Shown: positions 1 through 6,840, counted from the stretch's first letter. The stretch: 10,576 nucleotides of DNA from Asterionellopsis glacialis (GCA_014885115.2 WKLE02002372.1:1-10576); one strand, 5' to 3'. The notes: generated by a model not told the origin, from the sequence alone. Made by a program: numbers and translations.

Positions 1-64
1 GTGAACGTTGGAACTGACGGGACGGCCGGCATGCTTTTCTGTGCAACATTATGAGTACTTTAAA

Positions 65-400
65 TTATATATTATTTGAAATTGTGTATGTACCTGTAAC
101 GGTACTTGGTACTTCTGGTCTTGCCTTGCTGGTGGTTGCTGTTGTCGCCATATCATCTTTAACGAGGAGACCAAAACAGAAGATGGTCAGTGTGAATGGG
201 GGAAAACAAATGCCCCACACTAGATGACGAAAAACACAATCAAACACTGCCTCGTCTAGGTAGTCAGTCAGTGAGTTTGGTGTCGTTAGTGTTGCTGCAT
301 CAATTCCTTCAATGGAGACTCCTCTCTCTGAACTGGAACAGTTTTGCACCACATTGTTTCTGCTAGAAAGAGAGGAAACATAATTCATAACGTTGGTCAT
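65..400 (-). CDS. Possible minus-strand coding exon, hypothetical protein
   Basis: A 111-codon open frame on the minus strand with an ATG at 398-400. I do not recognise the product. The N-terminal third is helical-looking and polar (MTNVMNYVSSLSS), the middle is Ser/Thr-rich, and residues about 59-80 are hydrophobic and aromatic (HLVWGICFPPFTLTIF), compatible with one membrane segment. The C-terminus is again Thr/Ser-rich. The same frame runs open for ten more codons upstream of the ATG (KSLSQYDQQ), so this could be an internal exon. A possible acceptor AG lies just upstream in the minus direction. The mariner element begins only 78 bases away on the upstream side of this frame, so any promoter or 5' exon may have been displaced. 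A chance frame cannot be excluded. Confidence 0.3.
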   Translation of the reverse strand: MTNVMNYVSSLSSRNNVVQNCSSSERGVSIEGIDAATLTTPNSLTDYLDEAVFDCVFRHLVWGICFPPFTLTIFCFGLLVKDDMATTATTSKARPEVPSTVTGTYTISNNI

Positions 401-420
401 TTGCTGATCATACTGCGACA

Positions 421-474
421 GTGATTTCTTTCATATTTATTTTACTTTTTAACCCCCTTCCAGAAAAAAATCAC
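421..474. repeat. 12-bp inverted repeat beside the transposon end
   Basis: GTGATTTCTTTC at 421-432 is the inverted partner of GAAAAAAATCAC at 463-474, with one mismatch and a 30-base spacer. The right arm ends two bases before the TA that flanks the mariner element. It may be chance in AT-rich DNA, or a secondary structure at the insertion site. Confidence 0.35.
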
Positions 475-478
475 CATA

Positions 479-507
479 CCTTTCATGGCAAATCAGTTTC
501 TTTCTAC
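479..507 (+). repeat. Left terminal inverted repeat of mariner element
   Basis: CCTTTCATGGC followed by AAATCAGTTTCTTTCTAC. It is the reverse complement of 1733-1761 except at two adjacent positions, CA here against TG on the other side. The inner 21 bases (487-507) match perfectly. A TA (477-478) sits immediately outside. Confidence 0.8.
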
Positions 508-759
508 TATGTTTTGGTAGAAAAATACATACATTTAATATTTGTTGCTTCAGTAGGATGACATCAGCAAATGGTCATCCTTTTGTCATGCTTGAAGTTT
601 GTTGCCTTCCTCTCCTCCAAATTCAGGGTTGTGTCAGGGTGTTCTTTGACCTCCCCCCAACGCATGTATGTGTTGAAAAAGTACTAAAATTCTTTGTTTT
701 TGCAAAATGTGACACGTTCGACAATGGTGAGAACAATTTGGTCGTTGACTGTTTCAAAG

Positions 760-841
760 CCTTCTCCTATTGTATCCAAGAGACACCACCCTCCTCATGA
801 TGTTGAGGAAGGTTTCCTCAACTGGATACAATGGGGGAAGG
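760..841. repeat. Nested inverted repeat inside the mariner element
   Basis: Bases 760-778 (CCTTCTCCTATTGTATCCA) pair with 823-841; the two unmatched positions would be G-U pairs in RNA. Within the loop, TTGAGGAA at 803-810 pairs perfectly with TTCCTCAA at 814-821 over a 3-base loop. The result is a long hairpin carrying a second hairpin just inside it. It lies in the part of the element where the transposase N-terminal half should be and cannot be read. It may be a foldback insertion or a chance product of decay. Confidence 0.5.
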
Positions 842-1043
842 TCTCTGACAAGAGAATCCTACAAGGTTTTGAGCAAGGTAATTTTGGAGGCAACTGAAGG
901 TGTCTGGTACCAAATTTTGCCTGTTTGTGAGTTCGATTGTGTAACAGATGATATTCATTAGGCTTCTGGAGTGGACTGGGAGTATTTACTTCCATTGTTA
1001 TTGACTTGTGGATTGTTGTATTCAGTGGTGACATCAGATTAAG

Positions 1044-1508
1044 TTGGCACAGTGGCAGGAGTTACAGTTGGACTTGCAGAACAAGAAACCATTTGAAGTA
1101 ACTTGTGTGAGAAGGACCGGTCATGGAGAAGAATACTTTTTTTGTGTTGGACGCCAACATTTGGGAGTGTGGATGAGCATTCAAGCAGCTGTGATGAGGG
1201 TTCACCATAATTGTTGCTGTCGTCATGATGCATTGGCTAAGAGTGTAGATGATGCATGGGACAACTATTTAAATGAAGGAGCATTTGAAAATGTTCATGG
1301 ACAATTGAAATTAGTTCTCCAATCGAATGTTAAGGATGAAGGTGGTAATCGACTTGTAGAGGAACACCAGGGGAAGCTTTTTAGAGATGCAACAATTGTT
1401 GATCTCACATCCGTAGATGATCACAAAAATCTAATAATCAATATAGACATGAATGACCAGGTAACTGGTGATGACAATCTAATTGACAATGAGTCTGATA
1501 TGGACTAA
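1044..1508 (+). pseudogene. C-terminal part of Tc1/mariner-like DDE transposase (decayed)
   Basis: A 154-codon frame with no ATG at its beginning (a TTG at 1044), ending in TAA at 1506-1508. It reads like the end of a DDE transposase: WQELQLDLQN..PFEVTCV, then LGVWMSIQAAV (from 1161), HDALAKSVDDAW, then KDEGGNRLVEEHQGKLFRDA and an acidic tail. I recall this series from diatom Tc1-like transposases, where the segment before LGVW ends in the third catalytic acid (a VLD-LGVW arrangement). Here GTG TTG GAC encoding VLD lies at 1144-1152 in another frame, and 8 extra bases separate it from LGVW, so the active site is broken. Upstream, 558-1043, only short overlapping frames exist (558-800, 694-897, 770-961) and I could not place the first two catalytic acids. 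It lies within TIRs and TA flanks that suit the family. Confidence 0.55.
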
Positions 1509-1732
1509 TAAAAATAATAAAATAACTACTTCTATTACCACCATCAACATTGTTTCTTTGACCACTTTTATGTAATTTTCATAAAAAATGTGAGAGTTTT
1601 TATGTTCCATCTGGTATATCAACATGTAGGATTCTACGTGATCTGTTAAGTAAAATTACATTACTTAGGAGCTGATGAATTATCTACTGATTCTACGGAA
1701 AATTAGCATATGTACATTTGAACAGGTTTCTG

Positions 1733-1761
1733 GTAGAAAGAAACTGATTTGCCACAAAAGG
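1733..1761 (-). repeat. Right terminal inverted repeat of mariner element
   Basis: GTAGAAAGAAACTGATTTGC followed by CACAAAAGG; inverted copy of 479-507 with two adjacent mismatches. TA at 1762-1763 follows directly. The last bases form part of a larger perfect palindrome with the flanking DNA. Confidence 0.8.
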
Positions 1762-1771
1762 TACCTTTTGT
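1754..1771. repeat. 18-bp perfect palindrome across the right transposon junction
   Basis: ACAAAAGGTACCTTTTGT reads the same on both strands and is centred on the flanking TA (1762-1763). Its left half is the transposon end. Its right half is flanking DNA that looks like the beginning of another CCTTTTGT end. Confidence 0.65.
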
Positions 1772-1997
1772 AACATATCAAATTGTTACTAACTGGTAGG
1801 TCCTAGTCATGCTACTGACTGTACAATGCAGTAGCAGGTTTGTACAAAATGGACCATACCACCTTTTGAACCAGCAGGTAACCTGTCAGAAGCTAAGACC
1901 CTGTTTTAAGGTGGCAGATTGGCTTACAGGTGCCCAAGTAATTTCTACGCTATTTCTACAGGATACTTTTACTTGGTGGTGAAAATTATGAGCTAGT
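1764..1997. other. Stretch with no recognisable gene
   Basis: No convincing frame on either strand. It holds two short perfect inverted repeats: TGCTACTG (1810-1817) with CAGTAGCA (1829-1836), and CCAAGTAA (1934-1941) with TTACTTGG (1969-1976). These may be chance. It lies between the mariner element and the downstream end of the minus-strand MULE-like pseudogene. Confidence 0.4.
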
Positions 1998-2105
1998 TTA
2001 AAGATCTAGTTTTATGCTGGAGAAATCTGGCAATTTAGTAAGGAGTAAGAATTCAGGAAATATTAGTAAATGGTAAATTTGTGAGTCCATCTGCTTGCCC
2101 ACCCA

Positions 2106-2372
2106 TCAATCATCCATCCTCAAGAGTGTCCTACAGGGAGTGTACTTCACTATGGTTGATTCTGGAAAACAAATGGCAAATGCGTTGCAAAAAGCATTGG
2201 CATGGTCACAACATAATCCACCCTTGAATTGAAGATCTGTTATACCAAATGGTGAGGTAGCCACATTCTTCAAGGATTGCAAGGCAATTAATGCACTTTC
2301 CTCTCTGTCTCTAGGACCCAGTCCAACACAATATACAAGAGGTTTGAATTGTTTTGTATATTGTTTTTTTTT
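2106..2372 (-). pseudogene. Catalytic-core fragment of MULE-like transposase, second acid
   Basis: In the minus-strand frame from 2372 down to a TGA at 2106-2108 the reading is KQFKPLVYCVGLGPRDREES, then ALIALQSLKNVA, GITDLQFKGG, CCDHANAFCNAFAICFPES, YTPCRTLLRMDD. In MULE transposases the first catalytic DGT-type motif is followed by a PLVY-like strand, then a second acid in a DHA/DFE..AINA motif, then a Cys/His pair. Here D of CDHANAF (2205-2207) fits the second acid, about 83 codons after D of IDGTF (2453-2455). After the TGA the frame stays open to 2000 (WVGKQMDSQIYH...), where a conserved helical region would be expected. The third acid is not visible, so this copy is truncated or decayed at its C-terminus. 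Confidence 0.5.
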
Positions 2373-2389
2373 TCAGCAGAAACTTGGTC

Positions 2390-2899
2390 CTATAAATTGG
2401 TAATACCAAAAATTGTCATAGTACTATCATTCGAAACATTACCAAAAGTTCCATCAATAGTACCAAGTGTAACCTGATCAAACTTGTGGTAGTGATCCAA
2501 CAGTGTTCTTAGAAGAGATAGGGAAGAAAAAACCATGTGTTCTGACAAGAGAGAATCAACAGATTTTGATTTACGTATTTTGGCTATTTGTACCAATCAA
2601 TTTTTGAAATGTATATCATTTTCATCAATAGATGGCAATGGTAGCACAAAAAGATTGCAATGGGGTGTGCGTGGTGGAAATTGAAACTCATGAGACTTTC
2701 CTCTAATATTCAGTGAATGAAATTGTTTGGCAATTTCCAAGATTTCTATTTCAGTGTGTACCAAATGTGGAGTATAATTGTCAGGAATGGTAAGTGTATG
2801 CAATTTCCTGAAACATTCCAATCTGTACGCATCCTCGATATTGGTAGTTTTGTCACCATTAATCATTTGGTATTTTTTTTCTTTCTTTCTTTTTCTCAT
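2390..2899 (-). pseudogene. MULE-like transposase fragment with first catalytic motif
   Basis: Two adjacent open stretches in one minus-strand frame, 2899-2597 and 2596-2390, are split only by TGA at 2597-2599. The first part is charged, begins with a Lys-rich block (MRKRKKEKK) and ends LPSIDENDIHFKN. The second continues VQIAKIRKSKSVDSLLSEHM, then DHYHKFDQVTLGTIDGTFGN and TMTIFGITNL before TAG at 2390-2392. IDGTF, with D at 2453-2455, matches the first catalytic aspartate motif of MULE transposases. The Lys-rich block starts at an A8 run where the upstream frame (KMMYERFRNEKKKERKK) is shifted, which suggests a homopolymer indel. ATG 2899 is unlikely to be a true start. Confidence 0.45.
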
Positions 2900-2936
2900 T
2901 CCTGAAACGTTCGTACATCATTTTGAAAATAATCTT

Positions 2937-3272
2937 TCAATCAGAGGGATCAGAGAATGTAGGATCATTGCATAAAATACTTTCAATATACTTTTCTGCC
3001 TCCAATGGCGTTGGTACATGATAGTGGTGATCATTGAAATATCTGTCACATGCTACCTTTATATATGGTGGTAAACCATAAGTTTTGGGATCACGAATGT
3101 AGTCTAACCAGGTCTGTACTTTGTGGTACTTATGATTTCCGCCCACAAAAAGTCCAACTTTGTTTTTTATTTCAGGAAGGGTAAAAATGAAGCAACAGCA
3201 GGGACACTTAAAGTCCAGGTCCTTTTCACAATGGTAAATTCTCATTAAACAATTTTCTTTTTTCTGTTGGGT
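2937..3272 (-). pseudogene. Cys-rich segment of the MULE-like gene remnant
   Basis: The minus-strand frame opens after TGA 3273-3275 and runs to TGA 2937-2939. It reads TQQKKENCLMRIYHCEKDLD, then FKCPCCCFIFTLPEIKNKVG, then WLDYIRDPKTYGLPPYIKV, ACDRYFNDHHYHVPTPLEAE. The CEKDLDFKCPCCC cluster and the HHYH group could bind zinc, as N-terminal parts of transposases often do, but I cannot name the domain. The preceding stretch of the same frame (3524-3276, ending NIFSSVMDAENLIGPHFQVT) joins it across a single TGA, so the true protein probably continued through. Confidence 0.4.
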
Positions 3273-3333
3273 TCATGTAACCTGAAAGTGGGGACCTATT
3301 AAGTTCTCAGCATCCATAACACTGCTGAATATA

Positions 3334-3912
3334 TTATGACAATGGGCAGGGAGCTTGGGAATTAAGTTTACTGTTGGAAACATACTTTTGTGTATGTTGT
3401 TGTAATTGAGGGACATTTGGTTGATGAATAGTACTGTGATTGTTAATTGCAATATCCGGAGTTTCATGGTTGTGAGATTTACATACGTTACAATCCTTGT
3501 TTCTAGAAACATATTCAAAGGCAAGATTTGTAACAGCTTTTTCTTTCTGTGGTGTCATCATCACAGATAGATTTGAAATAGTGCCAACTTGGTTTATAAA
3601 TTTACAGATAGATGGAGAATGGGTAAGAACATTATTGGTATCTAGGCATAGTTTGTTTGCAACATGAAATATGCAGTGATTATGCAGAGGTGTGGATATA
3701 TCACTGTCATCCAAAAATATCTGAAGTTTACAAATATGGTTTGTTTCCTCATCAACATTGTCAGCATGTTGAGGATTGGGCGGCAGTATGTCATCTTGTG
3801 TAATGATATTATCCATGATGATGCAATGATGTCTTTGGTGGGATGCAATAGAATCAGTGAATTTTTTTTCAGGTACATTAAAAATAGAACATGAATATTC
3901 ATTAAAATTCAA
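3334..3912 (-). pseudogene. N-terminal polar segment, probably of the MULE-like gene
   Basis: A 192-codon minus-strand frame from ATG 3910-3912 to a stop at 3334-3336. It is rich in Asn, His, Ile and Ser. A small Cys/His group occurs near residues 144-152 (CNVCKSHNHE). No domain is recognised. Its last 60 codons overlap another open minus-strand frame (3524-3276) that leads directly into the Cys-rich segment, so a frame change around 3390-3340 probably links the two. It may instead be an independent short gene. Confidence 0.35.
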
Positions 3913-3960
3913 ATAAATGCATTAAAATTTGAAATAATTCCATTCAGGATTCAAATAAAT
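3900..3960. repeat. Degenerate tandem repeat, three units of 20-21 bp
   Basis: Units begin at 3900, 3920 and 3941 and follow the pattern CATTAAAATTCAAATAAAT. Units 1 and 2 share the first ten bases, and unit 3 resembles unit 1 in its second half. It lies just upstream of the minus-strand frame starting at 3912. Confidence 0.5.
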
Positions 3961-4561
3961 AGTACGTCAACCAAAGAAAATGCTTTCAAAGGATTATGTA
4001 GTTTTCCATCAGGAAGATATAGATAAAAAATGAAAATATATATATAAGTTAAAAAAAAAGAGAGGGAATGTGATTTTTAAATGGATCCAGTGGAGCGTGC
4101 AATCAAAAAGAAAAAATTTGAACTTACCCGTTCATAATTCAAAAATATATACAAAGATTCTGATGATAGTTGTGAAATAAGGATACTTCTACTGTGATGA
4201 TATGATCAGTGAAAGGATAAGAAGACAATATAAAGCAGTAATGGAAGCAACTACTATGGTGCAGAACAGTTAGAGATGTTAAGGCAACGGATGTGAAATT
4301 TTTGGTAAGACATATATTGCAGCAATGATGAGTGGCGCCAAAGAAACAATCGAAGCATATTAGGTTAACAGGAAATGAAAAATAACCAAAAACAAACAAT
4401 GACAATGATTGTCCAAGGTTATAGATATGGAAATATATAATTAAAAAAAATAAAAATTGGGATTCAAGACTACATAATAACCCTTGTTCATAAAATAACA
4501 CAAAAAAATTTCATGTATCTCATACTTTGAGAAACAAACCCATCATTTGACACAAAAAAAG
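3961..4561. other. AT-rich stretch with no clear gene; possible decayed exons
   Basis: Contains a short TA run (4037-4046) and several A-runs. A plus-strand mini-frame begins MDPVERAIKKKKFELTRS (4081-4137). Other short plus-strand readings (around 4228-4275 and 4318-4355) look protein-like but switch frames and hit stops. They may be decayed upstream exons of the RING-finger gene. The 120-codon minus-strand frame at 4139-4501 is the low-complexity complement of these and is not supported. Confidence 0.3.
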
Positions 4562-4674
4562 GTAAGTTCTCATGTAATGTTATGTTACAATAATAATAAC
4601 CAATGAGTAGAATTAAACATTATGGTAAACTAACATTGGTATCGTTCATTCGTTATTATATCTTTTTAATCCAG
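4562..4674 (+). other. Probable spliceosomal intron (GT-AG), 113 bases
   Basis: The donor is AG|GTAAGT (GT at 4562-4563), a near-perfect consensus. A CTAAC branch-site motif lies at 4629-4633, about 42 bases before the acceptor, and a T-rich tract (TCTTTTTAATCCAG) leads to AG at 4673-4674. The stretch is AT-rich. It sits 37 bases upstream of the RING-finger reading frame. The frame after the acceptor that reads KLAETNNKEQK ends at TAG 4708, four bases before the RING ATG, so the spliced product would not join the RING frame without another change. Confidence 0.5.
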
Positions 4675-4711
4675 AAATTAGCAGAAACCAACAACAAAGA
4701 ACAAAAATAGC

Positions 4712-5196
4712 ATGGAAAATGAGAGGGACGACAAGATGTGTGGTATCTGCCATGGTTGTATGAGGTTTGATGTGAGGGCTGTTAATTTTTATAAATGCAA
4801 CCATGGCATTTGTTGCAAATGTTTTCAAACAATGTTTGACACATACGATAAGTCAAGTGCCCAAGGTGCAGGGAGGACATAAACATCATGACAGATTGCA
4901 GTTGGTACTATGGTGGAAGTCCAGAAAAACCAATTGAGATTCGTGAGGTTGCTGATCAAGATTGGGGAAGTGAATCATTGGGTTCAAACAGCAGCGATGC
5001 TGTTGTTATTGACAAAGGAAAAAGGAAAGATGATGGAGAAATTGAACATAGTGATGAAGACAATATTTGATCATACACAGGCAGATGGGAGGCACTGGCT
5101 AGTGAGTCAGTTAAGAAGCCATTGGTTTGGAATGAAAATTTTTCCACTAGAAATAATTTATTACAGATGGATATGATGTCAAGAGAGGAGGAATAA
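4712..5196 (+). pseudogene. RING-finger (C3HC4) protein gene, broken
   Basis: A RING finger binds two zinc ions and typically recruits E2 enzymes for ubiquitin transfer. From ATG 4712 the frame reads MENERDDKMCGICHGC and later KCNHGICCKCFQTMFDTY. This gives ligands C10, C13, C29, H31, C34 and C37 in the order C-x2-C-x15-C-x-H-x2-C-x2-C. The last pair, KCPRC (Cys codons at 4858 and 4867), is present but in another frame; the shift falls at about 4850-4855, and in the first frame a TAA ends the protein at 4880-4882. The second frame continues REDINIMTDCSWYYGG into an acidic, Ser-rich tail, meets TGA at 5068-5070, and stays open (SYTGRWEALASES...MSREEE) to TAA 5194-5196. Two disruptions make this a likely pseudogene, although a missed short intron near 4850 is possible. 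Confidence 0.6.
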
Positions 5197-5424
5197 TGTA
5201 TTCCATTAATTGGAAAACACCTGGACAGGAACATGCAAGGCCGGCGACTCAGAGGGAATTTTCGTATTGGAGGGGTGGTGGTGTAAAACTGGGGTGTGTG
5301 GTTTCCAAGAATAGTGTAGTTGAAGTTGGAAAGGGCCTTTTTAATTGTAGACCAATAAAATAAGAGATGTAGATTTACCCAAATCGCCTGTGTGGATTTC
5401 CCCGACTACCGTCTACCAGTGTCC
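5197..5424. other. Boundary stretch between RING remnant and retrotransposon
   Basis: The RING-gene frame remains open past the TAA at 5194 to 5286 (DRNMQGRRLRGNFRIGGVVV), which might be further decayed coding sequence. From 5287 to 5424 I see no gene. AATAAA at 5353-5358 could be a plus-strand polyadenylation signal for the RING gene. Confidence 0.3.
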
Positions 5425-5870
5425 TGTGCATCCATGTCATTAAGGAGGTCATTGAACCCATCCATGACTGGCCCATTGTCATTTTTGTATTTTCGTACAG
5501 CGGAAAATAAGAAGTCACTAACTTAATGTAGAATTTCGTGCTTAAGCAAACTTGAAAATGTGACGTACTAAGAAAAATATTTAAGAAAACTTTTTGACAC
5601 GTGACACCCTGATTTGATGGTTGTAAAGGGCGTCTTGATACGAACGGTTTTCTTCGATCAATTAATTTTTTGGGTAGATCCGTACCAACTTCTTCACAAG
5701 AGAAGACAGCAGACACGCTAGACGCGCCCGTAATTCAGGACAATCAACTATCTCTGTGTGATTTTGTAGGCTTCAAGAAACCACTACCTGGTATCTGTGC
5801 TGATTCCGGGCTTAACCCCTATCTGGGAACCCGGAAACACGCCGGCCAGCCATGGACTGACGTCAGCACA
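5425..5870 (+). repeat. Tentative 5' LTR
   Basis: The stretch begins TGTGC and ends GCACA, giving the TG...CA ends of an LTR with 5-bp inverted termini, about 446 bp long. It ends a few bases before a sequence resembling a copia primer-binding site. It contains a TATA-like AT stretch (5574-5584, AAAATATTTAA) and an E-box-like CACGTG (5598-5603). The 91-codon frame at 5670-5945 shows no domain and is probably noncoding. Boundaries cannot be confirmed without the 3' LTR. Confidence 0.3.
5857..5866. promoter_or_regulatory. CRE-like palindrome CTGACGTCAG
   Basis: A perfect 10-bp palindrome containing TGACGTCA, the full cAMP-response-element type site bound by bZIP factors. It lies close to the presumed end of the 5' LTR. 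Function is inferred from motif identity only. Confidence 0.4.
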
Positions 5871-5877
5871 TCTGACC

Positions 5878-5895
5878 GTTATCAGGAGAGCAACT
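5878..5895 (+). other. Tentative primer-binding site
   Basis: GTTATCAGGAGAGCAACT resembles the TGGTATCAGAGC-type primer-binding site common in copia elements (complementary to initiator tRNA), with a few extra bases inserted after ATCAG. The position, between the possible LTR end and gag, is right. The match is imperfect. Confidence 0.28.
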
Positions 5896-5964
5896 GGAAT
5901 CGTAACGGCCGAAATGGTCCTCGGATTCAAATCCCAGCAGAATAATGTCAAACATTCCTCATAA

Positions 5965-6025
5965 ATTAATTACGTCATGTTTAACACCACTTACGGTCTT
6001 TTACTCTTCATCAGACGTAATTAAT
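5965..6025. repeat. 12-bp perfect inverted repeat in the gag leader
   Basis: ATTAATTACGTC at 5965-5976 is exactly inverted at 6014-6025 (GACGTAATTAAT), with a 37-base spacer. In RNA this would be a 12-bp stem 63 bases before the gag ATG. In such a place it could act in packaging, dimerisation or translation control. Each arm also contains ACGTC, a bZIP half-site. Confidence 0.6.
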
Positions 6026-6087
6026 ACCTTTCACCATCGTGCTTTGCATGACACCCAAGATAGCACTGACATTGTCGCCACGCCACC

Positions 6088-6840
6088 ATGTCCGCATCTA
6101 TAACCGTTGAAAGCTTAACAGAAGGCTTCCCACACCCAACCATTGAACAAATCCAAGATCGTCCCTCCTATGAAACCATAGCAGCAACGCACAAACTACT
6201 TAATCGTAATGCAGCATCCATTCCTTCCAAACTCGGAGGCGGCCAACATGGATATTTAGCCATCACCTTATCACCAGAAGTATATGCAGGGGTCAGCAAC
6301 ACAGCCTTCGTAACCCCAACAAACCCTGGACCAAACGCTGTATTCCCCGCCAATCCTACGCAAGCACAAATCCGAGCCATTGAACGCAATTACAACGAAC
6401 GCAAACGTATTTGGCGCGAATACAACACATTACAAGATGCGTTAAAAAATCAACTTACAAAAGTCATCAAACCAGTCTACATTAAAGGACTAGCCAACCA
6501 ATACACCGGATTCGCAAACGTAACCATCAAAGACATGTTAGATCACTTATATTCCAGATACGGCAACATCACTCCCTTTGACTTAGAAGAGAATGACAAA
6601 TTACACAAAACCGCATACGATCCGGCAACACCAATTGAAGAATTATTCAGACAACTCGAAGACACGATACAATACGCAGACGCAGGAAAACAACCCTATT
6701 CACCGGAACAGGTCCTTAACACAGCGTATTCCATCCTATTTAAAACAGGAGTCTTCCGTGACAGCTGTCGAGAATGGCGTGCCAAGCCACAAGCTGACAA
6801 AACATTTGACAACTTCAAAACGCACTTTACGGCGGCATGA
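6088..6840 (+). CDS. gag: Ty1/copia Gag, capsid part
   Basis: A 250-residue frame starting at an ATG in the strong context GCCACCATG (6082-6090) and ending in TGA at 6838-6840. Gag forms the cytoplasmic particle in which reverse transcription takes place. The order of blocks matches the Gag of diatom copia elements as I know it: LLNRNAASIPSKLGGGQHGY near residue 37, TNPGPNAVFPANPTQAQIRA near 77, KRIWREYNTLQDALKNQL near 106, NVTIKDMLDHLYSRYGNITP near 143, YDPATPIEELFRQLEDTIQY near 171, and ILFKTGVFRDSCREWR near 214. The family continues straight into the nucleocapsid part, and the same frame does reopen after the TGA (QDLLNENLL), so the stop is probably a mutation (CGA to TGA is one step) or a leaky stop; it is followed by C. 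Confidence 0.82.
   Translation: MSASITVESLTEGFPHPTIEQIQDRPSYETIAATHKLLNRNAASIPSKLGGGQHGYLAITLSPEVYAGVSNTAFVTPTNPGPNAVFPANPTQAQIRAIERNYNERKRIWREYNTLQDALKNQLTKVIKPVYIKGLANQYTGFANVTIKDMLDHLYSRYGNITPFDLEENDKLHKTAYDPATPIEELFRQLEDTIQYADAGKQPYSPEQVLNTAYSILFKTGVFRDSCREWRAKPQADKTFDNFKTHFTAA

Larger units (their letters stand above)
479..1761 (+). mobile_element. Tc1/mariner-type DNA transposon, complete but transposase dead
   Basis: The element is 1,283 bp, a usual size for Tc1/mariner. Its ends are 29-bp terminal inverted repeats that match at 27 positions, and each end is flanked by the dinucleotide TA (477-478 and 1762-1763), the hallmark target duplication of the superfamily. Inside, the plus strand carries a C-terminal DDE transposase remnant (1044-1508) about 250 bases from the right end, as expected for such elements. 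The first half of the transposase is not readable in any single frame. A copy with intact ends and no enzyme could still be moved by a transposase supplied from elsewhere; that is inference. Assignment rests on end structure, TA flanks and transposase motifs together. Confidence 0.72.
1998..3912 (-). pseudogene. Broken Mutator-like (MULE-type) transposase gene, whole remnant
   Basis: Read on the minus strand from an ATG at 3910-3912 to a TAA at 1998-2000, successive open stretches look like one protein: a polar N-terminal part (3912-3334), a Cys-rich part (3272-2937), a linker (2899-2597), and a catalytic-like core (2596-2106) with a short tail. They are separated by in-frame TGA codons (3273, 2937, 2597, 2106), a TAG (2390), and frame changes near 3390-3340, at the A8 run near 2872-2879 and at the A10 run 2364-2373. 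Homopolymer-linked shifts and single-base stops suggest decay rather than introns, although introns are not ruled out. The MULE call rests on IDGTF, FKPLVYC and CDHANAF in the right order and spacing. No terminal inverted repeats were found around it. Confidence 0.5.

Noticed and set aside
4139..4501. 120-codon minus-strand frame, Phe/Leu/Ile-rich like a membrane protein
   Set aside because: It is the complement of A-rich DNA; no organised membrane segments or motifs, and the plus strand has better protein-like pieces.
5375..5716. 113-codon minus-strand frame
   Set aside because: Lies across the presumed 5' LTR, shows no motif, and is not supported by neighbouring signals.
5886..5940. tRNA-like stretch (A-box-like GAGCAACTGG and B-box-like GGATTCAAATCC)
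   Set aside because: The T stem needs an extra base removed and still has a mismatch, and no matching acceptor stem can be formed.
5670..5945. 91-codon plus-strand frame before gag
   Set aside because: No ATG start (TTG), no domain, and it covers the presumed LTR end and primer-binding region.
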